From the NCBI GenBank assembly GCA_015056625.1, contig SVFY01000018.1, positions 1 to 64,000 on the forward strand: DNA of 64,000 nucleotides. The letters run 5' to 3'. The position numbers and the translations under genes were made by a program. The first letter of the stretch is position 1. Every line of letters begins with the position of its first letter. The stretch comes from Butyrivibrio sp. (GTDB lineage Bacteria; Bacillota; Clostridia; Lachnospirales; Lachnospiraceae). Under the pieces are notes generated by a model that was not told the origin of the DNA, searched no databases, and saw only the letters and a program-made list of their open reading frames with translations. Shown one piece after another: positions 11,025 through 19,553 of the stretch.

Positions 11025-12348
11025 AGAACTGCTGTCTTCAAGGCAGTATACCAAGCTTCGCCAGACCATCTCTGACATGAATACTACAGATATCGCTGCA
11101 GCTATGAGTGAGATGGAAGAGGAAGATTCCCTTAAGATGTTCAGGATACTTCCCAAGGATATGGCAGCTGACGTCTTTGCGGATCTGGAAGCAGATGTAC
11201 AGCAGTACATCATCAGATCCATGTCTGATAAAGAAGCATCCAATATTATTGAAAATCTGATGGCCGATGACGCTACAGACATTTTGGAAGAAATGCCTGC
11301 CAGCGTTGTTAAGCGTATCCTGGCCAACGCAAGTCCAGAGACACGCGCTGATATCAATCACCTTTTGCAGTACCCTGAGGACTCCGCCGGATCTATCATG
11401 ACCGTGGAGTATGTTGACCTTAGGGAAGACATGACTGTAGCCGACGCAATTGAGCGTATCAGGAAAAAAGGTGTTGACTCAGAGACCATCAACATATGCT
11501 ATGTTGTAACCAAACAGAAAGTCCTTGTAGGAACTGTTGCTCTTAGATACCTCCTTATCATGTCCCCTGACGATATAATTGGTGACATCATGAACACCAA
11601 TGTCATCAGCATTGGAACCATGACCGACCAGGAGGAGGCAGCAAGAACCTTCCAGAAATACGGCTTTACTGCAATGCCAGTCGTAGACAATGAATCCCGC
11701 ATGGTCGGTATCATCACCATCGATGACGTAGTGGACATCCTGGAAGAAGAGGCCACCGAGGATATCGAAAAGATGGCAGCTATCGTGCCATCGGACAAGC
11801 CCTATCCCAAGGTTGGCATTTTTGAAACCTACAGAAGCAGGATACCGTGGCTTTTGTTTCTTATGATCAGTGCCACATTTACCGGCGCCATCATCACAGG
11901 CTTTGAAGATGCTCTTTCAGCTTTTGTTGTACTAACAGCATACATACCAATGCTGATGGATACCGGCGGTAATGCAGGATCTCAGGCAAGCGTATCCATC
12001 ATCCGTGGACTTTCACTTAAGGAGATCGAGTTTGAGGATCTATTCAAGATAATATGGAAAGAAATAAGAGTTGCTGCTCTTTGTGGTCTCACCCTGGCAG
12101 CTGCCAACTTTATAAAGCTTTTGCTTCTCGATAAGCTTCAAATCACAGTTGCTCTTGTTATCTGCCTGACGCTGTTTATCGTAGTTCTTATTGCAAAGCT
12201 TGTGGGATGCTGTCTTCCTATGCTGGCATCAAAGCTTGGTTTTGACCCTGCTGTAATGGCAAGTCCCTTTATCACTACAATTGTTGATGCACTTTCACTT
12301 CTGGTGTATTTCAATATAGCAACCCAAATGCTTCATATAGTGACATGA
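10984..12348 (+). CDS. mgtE: Magnesium transporter MgtE
   Basis: A Mg2+-gated Mg2+ channel of the inner membrane, 454 residues. Domains in order: MgtE N superhelical domain (about 1-130), paired CBS domains (about 135-255), a connecting helix, then five membrane helices (about 285-452). The pore-helix region includes the conserved PMLMDTGGNAGSQAS segment. In this family the cytoplasmic domains bind Mg2+ and close the pore. The start at 10984 follows an AAGGAG site five bases upstream that is itself inside the upstream ORF. It is the only gene of this strand for about 27 kb, and no terminator hairpin is evident after it. Confidence 0.95.
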   Translation: MELEEEKTLPVILKELLSSRQYTKLRQTISDMNTTDIAAAMSEMEEEDSLKMFRILPKDMAADVFADLEADVQQYIIRSMSDKEASNIIENLMADDATDILEEMPASVVKRILANASPETRADINHLLQYPEDSAGSIMTVEYVDLREDMTVADAIERIRKKGVDSETINICYVVTKQKVLVGTVALRYLLIMSPDDIIGDIMNTNVISIGTMTDQEEAARTFQKYGFTAMPVVDNESRMVGIITIDDVVDILEEEATEDIEKMAAIVPSDKPYPKVGIFETYRSRIPWLLFLMISATFTGAIITGFEDALSAFVVLTAYIPMLMDTGGNAGSQASVSIIRGLSLKEIEFEDLFKIIWKEIRVAALCGLTLAAANFIKLLLLDKLQITVALVICLTLFIVVLIAKLVGCCLPMLASKLGFDPAVMASPFITTIVDALSLLVYFNIATQMLHIVT

Positions 12349-12409
12349 GTGCCACCGAGAAGTCATTGACATTAGTGCCTGTGGGGCCTGTCTTTATGAG
12401 GCCGTCACC
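12347..12409 (-). pseudogene. Remnant of the C-terminal end of a MOFRL-type glycerate kinase
   Basis: In one minus-strand frame the 21 codons between the patatin stop and the mgtE stop encode a GPTGTNVND motif preceded by GDGLIK, the signature end of MOFRL-family glycerate 2-kinases. A stop codon lies immediately upstream in that frame, and no other kinase sequence is present because the patatin gene takes over there. This is best read as the leftover tail of a deleted kinase gene. The stretch is short, so the call depends on the motif alone. Confidence 0.5.
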
Positions 12410-13310
12410 TCAGATATTTGTTAAGCGCAAAAAGGCTGTTCTTGGCGTCGTTGTAGCCAAGCCAGTACAGATGCCCCAGTTTGTTCATGTTGCTCTCAAC
12501 ACGCTTGACAGTTACGTGCTCGGAAGGCGCGATAACAAAGATCCTGCCCTCCTGTTCAAGCCTGTCTATCTCATCACATTCCTTGTTGTAGTCTGTGCCC
12601 ATGGCCATGAGCTTTTTTGCAAGCTCGGGATTGTCCTTGTAGAAGCACTCAGCGTAGGTCTTCGAGGACTCTTTCTTCCTGTAGCCACGCTCCCTGGTCT
12701 TTATGACAACTATGTTCTCATAGCCCTGTTCAATTGCCCATTTGTAGGGAATATGGCAGCTACAGCCGCCGTCAAGGCATCTCTGGCCGTCAACATCTAC
12801 CATTGGCGACACGTAGGGCATTGACGCTGAGGCCTTAATTGCGCTTAAGATGTCTTTGCATTTGCCTTTCTCGAAATACACGGTTTTGCCGGTGTCACAG
12901 TCCGTTGCCACAGCTATGAATCTCCTCTGTGGGTCGTAAAACGTGGTTTCATCCAGCTTTCCAAGCTTCTCATTTGGCCTGATGGCAAAATCAATGTTCA
13001 AGGGGCTGTGGGCATGAAGCATGGCCTGCGCACCAATATAATCAGAATCATGTCTGAACTCCAGGTTACATCTGGCAGATCTTCCAATCTGTCCGGATGC
13101 ATAGTTGAGCGCCGCCATGGCTCCGGCACTGACTCCGATCACACATTCAAAATTCAGGCCATTCTCCATCATGAAGTCCATAACGCCCTGATTGTACATG
13201 CCTCTGAATGCTCCGCCCTCGACAACAAGACAGCCCTTGGTAAGCTGTCCTCTGGCGTGCCCCGTCGGTATTTTATCTAAATCTTTGTATACGTTTCGTC
13301 CGTGGCTCAT
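12405..13310 (-). CDS. Patatin-like phospholipase family protein
   Basis: A 301-residue serine lipase/acyl hydrolase of the patatin/RssA type, predicted cytoplasmic. The oxyanion loop GGAFRGMYNQG is at about residue 33, the nucleophile elbow is GVSAG, and the catalytic Asp lies in LDGGCS, so the Ser-Asp dyad is complete. The C-terminal third is Lys/Glu-rich. It starts five bases after the stop of the upstream broken gene, with a GAGG site, suggesting former co-translation. The substrate cannot be told from sequence. Its stop codon overlaps the glycerate-kinase remnant, which may mark a deletion junction. Confidence 0.88.
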   Translation of the reverse strand: MSHGRNVYKDLDKIPTGHARGQLTKGCLVVEGGAFRGMYNQGVMDFMMENGLNFECVIGVSAGAMAALNYASGQIGRSARCNLEFRHDSDYIGAQAMLHAHSPLNIDFAIRPNEKLGKLDETTFYDPQRRFIAVATDCDTGKTVYFEKGKCKDILSAIKASASMPYVSPMVDVDGQRCLDGGCSCHIPYKWAIEQGYENIVVIKTRERGYRKKESSKTYAECFYKDNPELAKKLMAMGTDYNKECDEIDRLEQEGRIFVIAPSEHVTVKRVESNMNKLGHLYWLGYNDAKNSLFALNKYLR

Positions 13311-13315
13311 GCCTC

Positions 13316-14021
13316 TTACTCTCCGTATTCTCCGTATTCACAGCCGATGTGCGTTGCTTCCACTTCGTCCACAAGCGCCAGCTCATCGCCCTTTTTGTCA
13401 TAGAGTTTTATCGTGCCCCATCCATTTCCGCCATTCCAAAGATGGTTGTGGTTCTTTTGCCCGTCAGGCGATTCATAGTTGATAAACAGCATGTCCTTTT
13501 TAAGACAGTGAACCTCAGTTTCCATCACTGCCTTTATATTTTCCTGCCTTACATGCCAGATAACTTCATCCTCTTTTTCCTCGAAACTAAACTCAGTATT
13601 TACGCGGAGATGCAGCCTCCTTTGAAACTGAGATGTGCCCTTTCAGGGCGGACTCGGACGCAAAGCAGTCGTCTGCTGTTATCTTATACGGCGCGCTACC
13701 GTGTATCTTAACGTCTTTCAAGGAAAAGAACCTGTGGAGCTGGCAAGCGTCTTCGCCCCAGGTCCCGGCTTTCACCATCAGATACGACGGGCGCTTTCCC
13801 TCTTTCTTGTTCTTGGGGAGCTGCCCCAGCACAGGATCGTCCTCCGCAAGTGCAGGATTGCATATGAAGAACTCGATGAAGAACGGCTTATCCTCTCCTG
13901 TCAGCGCATCCTGCGCGGTAAATGAATGCCACCACCAGTCATAGCCCTGATGCGCCAGCGGCCCATGAAGCATGAAGGCATCTCTTCTTTTGCTGTGTCT
14001 GTTGAATCTATCTATTGCCAT
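13316..14021 (-). pseudogene. Tocopherol-cyclase-like gene with internal deletion and frameshift
   Basis: The 5' part (14021 down to a TGA at 13593) encodes 142 residues starting MAIDRFNRHSKRRDAF, with a GYDWWWHSFT segment and a KAGTWGEDA segment. The 3' part (about 13590 to 13316) continues in a frame shifted by one and encodes EEKEDEVIWHVRQ, then NHLWNGGNGWGTIKLYDKK, ending CEYGEYGE. From memory, full-length relatives in Lachnospiraceae are near 340-350 residues; the two parts total about 230, so roughly 110 central residues are missing. I take this as a decayed gene. Family assignment (tocopherol cyclase-like) is moderate; function in this family is unclear. Confidence 0.55.
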
Positions 14022-14041
14022 GATTTTCACCTCTTGCTGAT

Positions 14042-14080
14042 AAAAACACACATTGGAACTATATCTTTGTCCAATGTGTG
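14042..14080 (-). terminator. Rho-independent terminator of the FNR-like gene
   Basis: Perfect 11-base inverted repeat (14047-14057 with 14070-14080) followed on the minus strand by UUUUUA from the A-run at 14042-14046. It lies 89 bases past the FNR-like stop. The 14081-14168 spacer shows no gene I can support. Confidence 0.88.
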
Positions 14081-14168
14081 CTGCTACCTTTAATATGAAA
14101 TTTCTTATTTCTTCAGCCGCTTGGAGAACTCCAAAGCCTTTCCCTCAAGTCCCTAGTGACCCCACTTT

Positions 14169-14918
14169 TTATTGTGATACGTATAAATCTCTCAAAGCAT
14201 CTCTGTCAAGAACTCTTATCCTTGCATGTCCGAGCCTTTCGATAAGGCCTTTTTTCTCCATTTCACGAAGCTTCCTTGACACGGTTTCTGTCCTTAAACT
14301 TACGCTGGCTGCAATGTCATCAAGCTTAAGGATGATATCTTCATCAATACTTCTGTCAACTCTGTACATAAGGAATCCTGCAAGTCTTGCCATGGGATCC
14401 TTGGTGGAAAGAAGCATATTTCTCTCATTGGCGTCATGAAGCTTTTTACTAAGAAGAATGATAGTATTCATGGCTGCTGCTGGATCATTGACAACCTTGA
14501 TGAAGTCATCTCTGTGTATCTGGCAGATAGATGCATTGGTAAGACATACAGCAGAATAGGGATAAATGCTGCCATCAAGGAACATTCCCTCCCAGATGAT
14601 ATCGTGATCAGCAAGGATCGTTACGATCTGCTCTCTTCCAAGGGAGTCGTATCTGCACAGCTTAACTCTGCCCTTCCTGATAATGCATATGGAATCAACA
14701 GCCTCTCCCTCTCTGAACAGATAGCTATTTTTCTTAAGGCTCTCGTGGAGGGAGTGCTCCATCAGGCTTACCTGAATATTCACAGGAAGCCCTTCCATCA
14801 AAGGGACGTTCTGAGTACAGAACCCGCCGCATTCCTCGCAGATATTTAGCCCTGCTATTCCTCTTTTAAGTTCTTCTCCATGACTTTCATCATGGTATAC
14901 ACCACTTGTTGAATTCAT
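14169..14918 (-). CDS. Crp/Fnr-family regulator with FNR-like cysteine set
   Basis: A 249-residue transcription regulator. The N-terminal region carries Cys27-x2-Cys30-x3-Cys34, then a cyclic-nucleotide-binding-type beta-roll (about 45-165) and a winged helix-turn-helix with VSLRTETVSRKLREME (about 205-222). A further Cys132 sits in the position matching Cys122 of E. coli FNR, so the four ligands of an oxygen- or NO-sensing [4Fe-4S] cluster could be present. The spacing of the first three differs from E. coli FNR (x2, x5). The terminator follows it and a NUDIX gene lies four bases upstream. Confidence 0.88.
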   Translation of the reverse strand: MNSTSGVYHDESHGEELKRGIAGLNICEECGGFCTQNVPLMEGLPVNIQVSLMEHSLHESLKKNSYLFREGEAVDSICIIRKGRVKLCRYDSLGREQIVTILADHDIIWEGMFLDGSIYPYSAVCLTNASICQIHRDDFIKVVNDPAAAMNTIILLSKKLHDANERNMLLSTKDPMARLAGFLMYRVDRSIDEDIILKLDDIAASVSLRTETVSRKLREMEKKGLIERLGHARIRVLDRDALRDLYVSQ

Positions 14919-14922
14919 ATAT

Positions 14923-15492
14923 TTACCTTGAACTGTTTACCCAGCAGTAGCAGTACGCCTGGGTCCTGACCGCAAAGGGCTCTTTTTCCAAAAGCTCTTT
15001 TATCTGAGCCTTAGTGTACCAGCCCGGCTGTATCTCTTCCTGTGCTGAGGTGCTCTCAGAAAAAGTTCCTCCAGCTACGCCTACGCAGCATGCATTTCTC
15101 TCATTGGAAAAACCTATTGCTGAATAGCATGGTCCCCACCACTGATCTATCCTTAAAATATCAAGACCTGTCTCTTCCTTGAGCTCCCTTTTTGCAGCGA
15201 TCTCAGGTGTTTCGCCCTCATCGATAAGGCCTGCAGGGAAGTTATAGATCCATCTTCCAGTAGCCATGCGGAACTCCCTGTTGATAAGGATCTTTTCTCC
15301 GGTCTCATCGTGCATGATGATGGCAACGGCGTCTTCTTTTTCTTTGTTCTGAAGTCTGTCGTAGTCTGTGATGTCAGGGTCCCTCGAGATCATCTCGTAG
15401 ACCTTCTCGTTTCCATCAGCCATGGTGTAATGTACATCATAACGGGTAATGAACTTACCCTGATCTTTCTTTTCTATATACTCAAATTCCAT
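14923..15492 (-). CDS. NUDIX hydrolase, ADP-ribose pyrophosphatase-like
   Basis: A 189-residue hydrolase of nucleoside diphosphates linked to another moiety. The Nudix box is complete: G-x5-E-x7-REL-x-EE-x-GL (GLIDEGETPEIAAKRELKEE then TGLD). The preceding FPAGLI and following region resemble ADP-sugar pyrophosphatases, but substrate is not certain. It lies between the serine hydrolase (18 bases) and the FNR-like gene (4 bases), so these three are probably one transcript. Confidence 0.88.
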   Translation of the reverse strand: MEFEYIEKKDQGKFITRYDVHYTMADGNEKVYEMISRDPDITDYDRLQNKEKEDAVAIIMHDETGEKILINREFRMATGRWIYNFPAGLIDEGETPEIAAKRELKEETGLDILRIDQWWGPCYSAIGFSNERNACCVGVAGGTFSESTSAQEEIQPGWYTKAQIKELLEKEPFAVRTQAYCYCWVNSSR

Positions 15493-15510
15493 GATCTGCT
15501 CCTTGCACTC

Positions 15511-16665
15511 TTAGCATGCGCCGTAGATGATCTGCTTAAGGCCGCGTAAAAAGCTAAAATCAAGGCCTTCTGCAATCTGCTGCATGTAGATAAAAATAAG
15601 CTCCTCATTTGGATCCACAAAGAAGTATGTCCCAGCAAGTCCATCCCATCCAAACTCACCAATAGAACCATTGGATGCCGCTTTAGCCGGGTCAGTCAAT
15701 ACTCTGAAAAGATTACCGTAGTTATAGCCGATGCAGGACTCAAAGTCGTTAGTTAAAAGCTGAGCATCGGTCAGCTGGGGAGAAGTCATGAACTCCATGG
15801 TCCTTCTGCCGATCAGCTCTTTTCCGTGATAGGAGCCCTTGTTAAGAAGCATCTGGGCAAAATGTGCATAATCGCCTGCCGTGGAATAAAGGCCTGCTCC
15901 GCCTCTTTCCCACCATGGATCCCTTGTAGGATTTTCCATCTCAAGACGTCTTCTTACGTCATCTTCAGCTCTTACAACTTTTCCTTTTTTATCTCTTCTA
16001 AAAAGGACAGCCTGTCTGAACTCTTTTCCCTCACCGATCTTAAAATCAGTGTCTTCCATATTCAGTGGGGTGAAAATCTCTTTTTTGAAAAACTCTGAGA
16101 GCTTCATGCCCGATATTACCTCGATGACTCCACCAAGGATATCTGCTGAATAGCCATATCTGAAGGTCTCACCTGGTTCAAAAGCAACTCCCGCTTCGGA
16201 GAGCTTGTTGCAGATATCTACATTGGACTTAAGGATTCCTGACTCTCTCTGGATCCTGGCTTCCTTGTAGATCTTGGACATAAGTCTTTCTGCTTCGCCA
16301 AAATCTCCGGACATTACTATTCCGGAGGTCATGTTCAAAAGGTCTCTTATGGTGATCTGGTTCTGAGCTGGCTTAATTCCCTCTGCGGATACAACCTTGC
16401 AGTTCTTGTATCCCGGAAGGTAGTCACTTACCTTGCTCATGAGATCCAGCTCGCCTCTCTCATAGAGCATCATTGCTGCCACTGCTGTGACAGGTTTTGT
16501 CATACTAAAGATCTTGTAGATACTGTCTGGTCTGTCTGGCTCGAAGGTGTTTTCATAAACTCTTTTTCCCTTGTGCTCCACGATCATTGTTGCACCCAAA
16601 AGAGCGCCCTTGTCCCTCTGCTTTTCCACAAGAGCATCGAGCCGGTTCAGCTTTCTGATATTCAT
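15511..16665 (-). CDS. Serine hydrolase of the beta-lactamase/class C PBP family
   Basis: A 384-residue protein with the catalytic SxxK motif SMTK at 54-57, in the normal place for this family, and a YGYS tyrosine motif near residue 168. No signal peptide or lipobox is visible, so it should be cytoplasmic, as are many esterase-type members. Family members include EstB-like esterases and D-amino-acid peptidases; this sequence gives no basis to choose. It sits 18 bases after the Na+/phosphate transporter gene. Confidence 0.85.
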   Translation of the reverse strand: MNIRKLNRLDALVEKQRDKGALLGATMIVEHKGKRVYENTFEPDRPDSIYKIFSMTKPVTAVAAMMLYERGELDLMSKVSDYLPGYKNCKVVSAEGIKPAQNQITIRDLLNMTSGIVMSGDFGEAERLMSKIYKEARIQRESGILKSNVDICNKLSEAGVAFEPGETFRYGYSADILGGVIEVISGMKLSEFFKKEIFTPLNMEDTDFKIGEGKEFRQAVLFRRDKKGKVVRAEDDVRRRLEMENPTRDPWWERGGAGLYSTAGDYAHFAQMLLNKGSYHGKELIGRRTMEFMTSPQLTDAQLLTNDFESCIGYNYGNLFRVLTDPAKAASNGSIGEFGWDGLAGTYFFVDPNEELIFIYMQQIAEGLDFSFLRGLKQIIYGAC

Positions 16666-16683
16666 AACACATTCCCCGAAAAA

Positions 16684-18477
16684 TTAGTATTTTACTGCTG
16701 GAAGCAGATATTTATTCTGATAGAAGTCAACTTGCTTCTCGAAATCCTTGGCCTTATCAGCCTTGAGCTGCTGAATATAGCCGTGGGCATCATAGGCATC
16801 CTCGTCAACTTCAATGATACCTACTGCGATATTACTGCAGTGGTCTGCGATACGCTCAAAGTCTGTTCCAATATCTGAAAGGTCAAATCCCTGTTCAATA
16901 GTACATTTGCCCTTACGAAGTCTTCTTACATGGCGGCGCTTAACCTCCATGTGGATACCGTCTATAGCCTCTTCAAGGGGCTCAATCTGCTTGGCAGTCT
17001 TGACATCCTGATTCTCAAAAGCCTTGATGGACAGATCCAAGATCTCTTCAACTGCTGATGAGAATATATCCATCTCAGCCTGAGCCTTTGGTGTAAAAGA
17101 TCTCTTGTTCTCATTCATGCTTGTTGCCTTCTGCATGATGTTAAGAGCGTGGTCACTGATCCTCTCATAGTCAGTTATGCAGTGAAGAAGCACTGACAAT
17201 GTATGGCTATCCTTAACGCCAAGGTGATGAGCGTTGATCTGCATGAGATAGGTTCCAAGGTGATCTTCGTAGCTGTCAACCTTTCTCTCAAGGTATTCGA
17301 CATCTGCAGCAACCTCAGGATCAAAGTTGTTGATAAGGCCAATAGCCTTAACAAGGGCATCCTTTGACATGTTAGCCATGGCAATAGCTGCAAGCCTTGC
17401 CTGCTCCAGAGCAAATGGAGGGTTTGCAAGGAATCTTGGATCCAGAGTCTGAATACCCTTCTGCTCTTCTGCTTCCTTCTTTTCCCTCTCGTCGATAGGA
17501 ATAGTCCTAAGGGCAAGAGCCACAAGGACTCCGGAAAATGGAAGCATAAGTGGTGTAGCCACCAGGTTTACAAGGGTGTGGATACCGGCGATACCGACCA
17601 TTCCGATCTTGTCATCCATAAATGCGAAATTCAAAGTCGCGTGAAGTGCATAGAAGATGATCATGAAAAGAGATGCCTTGATAACGTTGAAGTACAGATG
17701 CATAAGAGCAGTTCTCTTACCATTCTTGTTTGCACCAAGGGATGAAAGGATGGCTGTGATACAGGTTCCAACCTCTGCGCCAATTACAACAGGAATAGCC
17801 ATGCTGTATTTGACCTTAACAGAAAGAGATAACGCCTGCAGTACACCGATGGTACCTGCGGAGCTCTGGATAACCATTGTAAAGATGATACCTACCAGGA
17901 ATCCAATGATAGGATTGCTGAAGGTTGTAAGTATCTTTTTAAAGCTGTCCACGTCCTTAAGAGGTGAAACAGCCTCAGACATGCTGCTCATTCCAAACAT
18001 AAGAACTGAAAATCCAAGAAGGATGGTTCCCACGTTCTTCTTTTTATCACTCTTTGAGAACATGTAAAGTCCAATACCGATTATTGCAAGGAACGGGGTA
18101 AATGACTTGGGCTTTAAAAGATTTATTATAAAGTTGTCACTGCTGATTGCGTTAAGTGAAAGAAGCCATGCTGTAAAGGTTGTACCAAGGTTTGCACCAA
18201 GGATGACATTTACGGCCTGCTTGAGGGTCATGATACCCGAGTTAACAAGACCAACTACCATTACGGTAGATGCTGATGATGACTGAACCAGCGCTGTTAC
18301 GCCAACGCCGAAAAGATAAGCGATTATAGGACGCTCAGTAACCTTGGCAAGTACGCTTTCAAGCTTGCCTCCTGCTGCCTTGGTAAGTCCTCCGCTCATG
18401 ACATTCATTCCATAAAGGAACATGGCAAGACCGCCGACCAAACCCGCTACAAGACTAAAAATTTCTAATGAATTCAT
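16684..18477 (-). CDS. Na+/phosphate cotransporter family protein with PhoU-like C-terminus
   Basis: An NptA/YjbB-type transporter of 597 residues. The membrane half (about 1-340) has two inverted QSSSA-type repeats: VQSSSASTVMVVG near residue 62 and VIQSSAGTIGVLQ in the second half. The C-terminal half (about 350-570) is all-helical and PhoU-like, as in many clostridial members. It should move phosphate coupled to Na+, either in or out. I chose 18477 because a GGAGG site precedes it; an alternative start at 18504 is possible. A Na+-coupled carrier fits with the Na+-type ATP synthase predicted here. Confidence 0.9.
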   Translation of the reverse strand: MNSLEIFSLVAGLVGGLAMFLYGMNVMSGGLTKAAGGKLESVLAKVTERPIIAYLFGVGVTALVQSSSASTVMVVGLVNSGIMTLKQAVNVILGANLGTTFTAWLLSLNAISSDNFIINLLKPKSFTPFLAIIGIGLYMFSKSDKKKNVGTILLGFSVLMFGMSSMSEAVSPLKDVDSFKKILTTFSNPIIGFLVGIIFTMVIQSSAGTIGVLQALSLSVKVKYSMAIPVVIGAEVGTCITAILSSLGANKNGKRTALMHLYFNVIKASLFMIIFYALHATLNFAFMDDKIGMVGIAGIHTLVNLVATPLMLPFSGVLVALALRTIPIDEREKKEAEEQKGIQTLDPRFLANPPFALEQARLAAIAMANMSKDALVKAIGLINNFDPEVAADVEYLERKVDSYEDHLGTYLMQINAHHLGVKDSHTLSVLLHCITDYERISDHALNIMQKATSMNENKRSFTPKAQAEMDIFSSAVEEILDLSIKAFENQDVKTAKQIEPLEEAIDGIHMEVKRRHVRRLRKGKCTIEQGFDLSDIGTDFERIADHCSNIAVGIIEVDEDAYDAHGYIQQLKADKAKDFEKQVDFYQNKYLLPAVKY

Positions 18478-18631
18478 CTTTCCTCCAGGGCAGATACTCT
18501 CCATAAGAGGTCTCTCCTCTTCATATCCGCCATTCTTTACGCTATTTCTACGCTACAGCTACTATCTTACAAGATAAACCTAAAAATTACCATAAAAATC
18601 TTTGCGTTCAGTCAACTTTTCTCATGCAGTC

Positions 18632-19552
18632 CTAGAAAGTTCTTACCATCTTGATATATTTCCCGAATGTAGCCTGATTTAAAGCCACTTTTTCACCATC
18701 TTTATACTCTTTTCCGTAGATGTTCTCCTCTACCTCAACCTCAGATTCTTTCTTGAATCCAAGCTTCTCGCACATATGGATTGACACAGTGTTCTCGCTC
18801 TTAACAAGAGTCTGGACAGCATCAAACTGCAGGACATCCCTTCCGTAATCAAGGATTGCAGCGCAGGCCTCAAGTGCATAGCCGTGTCTTTGGTACTCTT
18901 TCCCCACAAGATAGCCAAGTTCAGCCTCATTAAAGCCGTTCCTTACGGAGTAGCCTGCTCTTCCAATAACAGCGCCGTCTTCCAGCCTTACCAGGGTCCA
19001 CACTCCAAAGCCCATAAGGCCGTAGACCTTTTTTATGTAATCCCTCTGATATCTCTTTTCATCCTCAGGATCATCAAAGAGCCCCTCCATAAACCTTGTC
19101 ATGGACGGGTCCTTGTAAAGCTTGTAAAACTCATCCACATCCTCCACAGTGGTCTCCCTTATAAGGAGCCTTTCCGTCCTTAATATCTCCCAGGGCTCTC
19201 CGCTGTACCTCTGATACACCTTCACGAAGGAGTCCATATCTACATTATCTATTTCGGAAAAGACATATTTAGCTCCCTTAAATTCCACCTCAGGGTTCAG
19301 CTCATGCTTCATTCCTACCACGTAGTAGCCGTCACTTAAGAGCTTTTCGCAGCTTTGTCCACTGTCACAAACCACCAGGGTACTTATCATATCCTCTTTG
19401 GGAAAAGAGCTTTCAAACTCTTCAAGGTCAGTTGCGACAAATGAGTTATACCCACACTCCTTTACATATCTTGCCACTTCGTCCACAGACGCTTTGACAT
19501 TTTTGTCCTTTAAATTATCTTCATCTACAAGCAAAACAAGAGTCTGTAACAA
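18632..19552 (-). CDS. GNAT acetyltransferase with an extra N-terminal domain
   Basis: A 306-residue protein. The C-terminal part (about 125-290) is a RimJ/RimL-type acetyltransferase, starting ILRTERLLIRETTVEDVDEFY with the acetyl-CoA block YQRHGYALEA. The N-terminal 115 residues form a separate alpha/beta domain with VVCDSGQSCEKLLSDGYYVV, of HAD- or receiver-like appearance but without its catalytic aspartates. The start is a TTG after AAGGAG, right behind the diguanylate cyclase stop, so the two genes are probably co-translated. The substrate is unknown. Confidence 0.8.
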   Translation of the reverse strand: MLQTLVLLVDEDNLKDKNVKASVDEVARYVKECGYNSFVATDLEEFESSFPKEDMISTLVVCDSGQSCEKLLSDGYYVVGMKHELNPEVEFKGAKYVFSEIDNVDMDSFVKVYQRYSGEPWEILRTERLLIRETTVEDVDEFYKLYKDPSMTRFMEGLFDDPEDEKRYQRDYIKKVYGLMGFGVWTLVRLEDGAVIGRAGYSVRNGFNEAELGYLVGKEYQRHGYALEACAAILDYGRDVLQFDAVQTLVKSENTVSIHMCEKLGFKKESEVEVEENIYGKEYKDGEKVALNQATFGKYIKMVRTF

Positions 19553-19553
19553 T

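Noticed and set aside
10908..11357. 149-codon minus-strand ORF over the mgtE 5' end
   Set aside because: Antisense to a clear mgtE gene; Ser/Ile-rich shadow frame without ribosome site.
12345..12824. 159-codon plus-strand ORF after mgtE
   Set aside because: Antisense to the patatin gene. The real signal at its beginning is the minus-strand glycerate-kinase motif.
14081..14168. Possible decayed gene tail after the FNR-like gene (a short frame ending in EFSKRLKK)
   Set aside because: About 15 codons with no motif I can tie to a family; could be chance.
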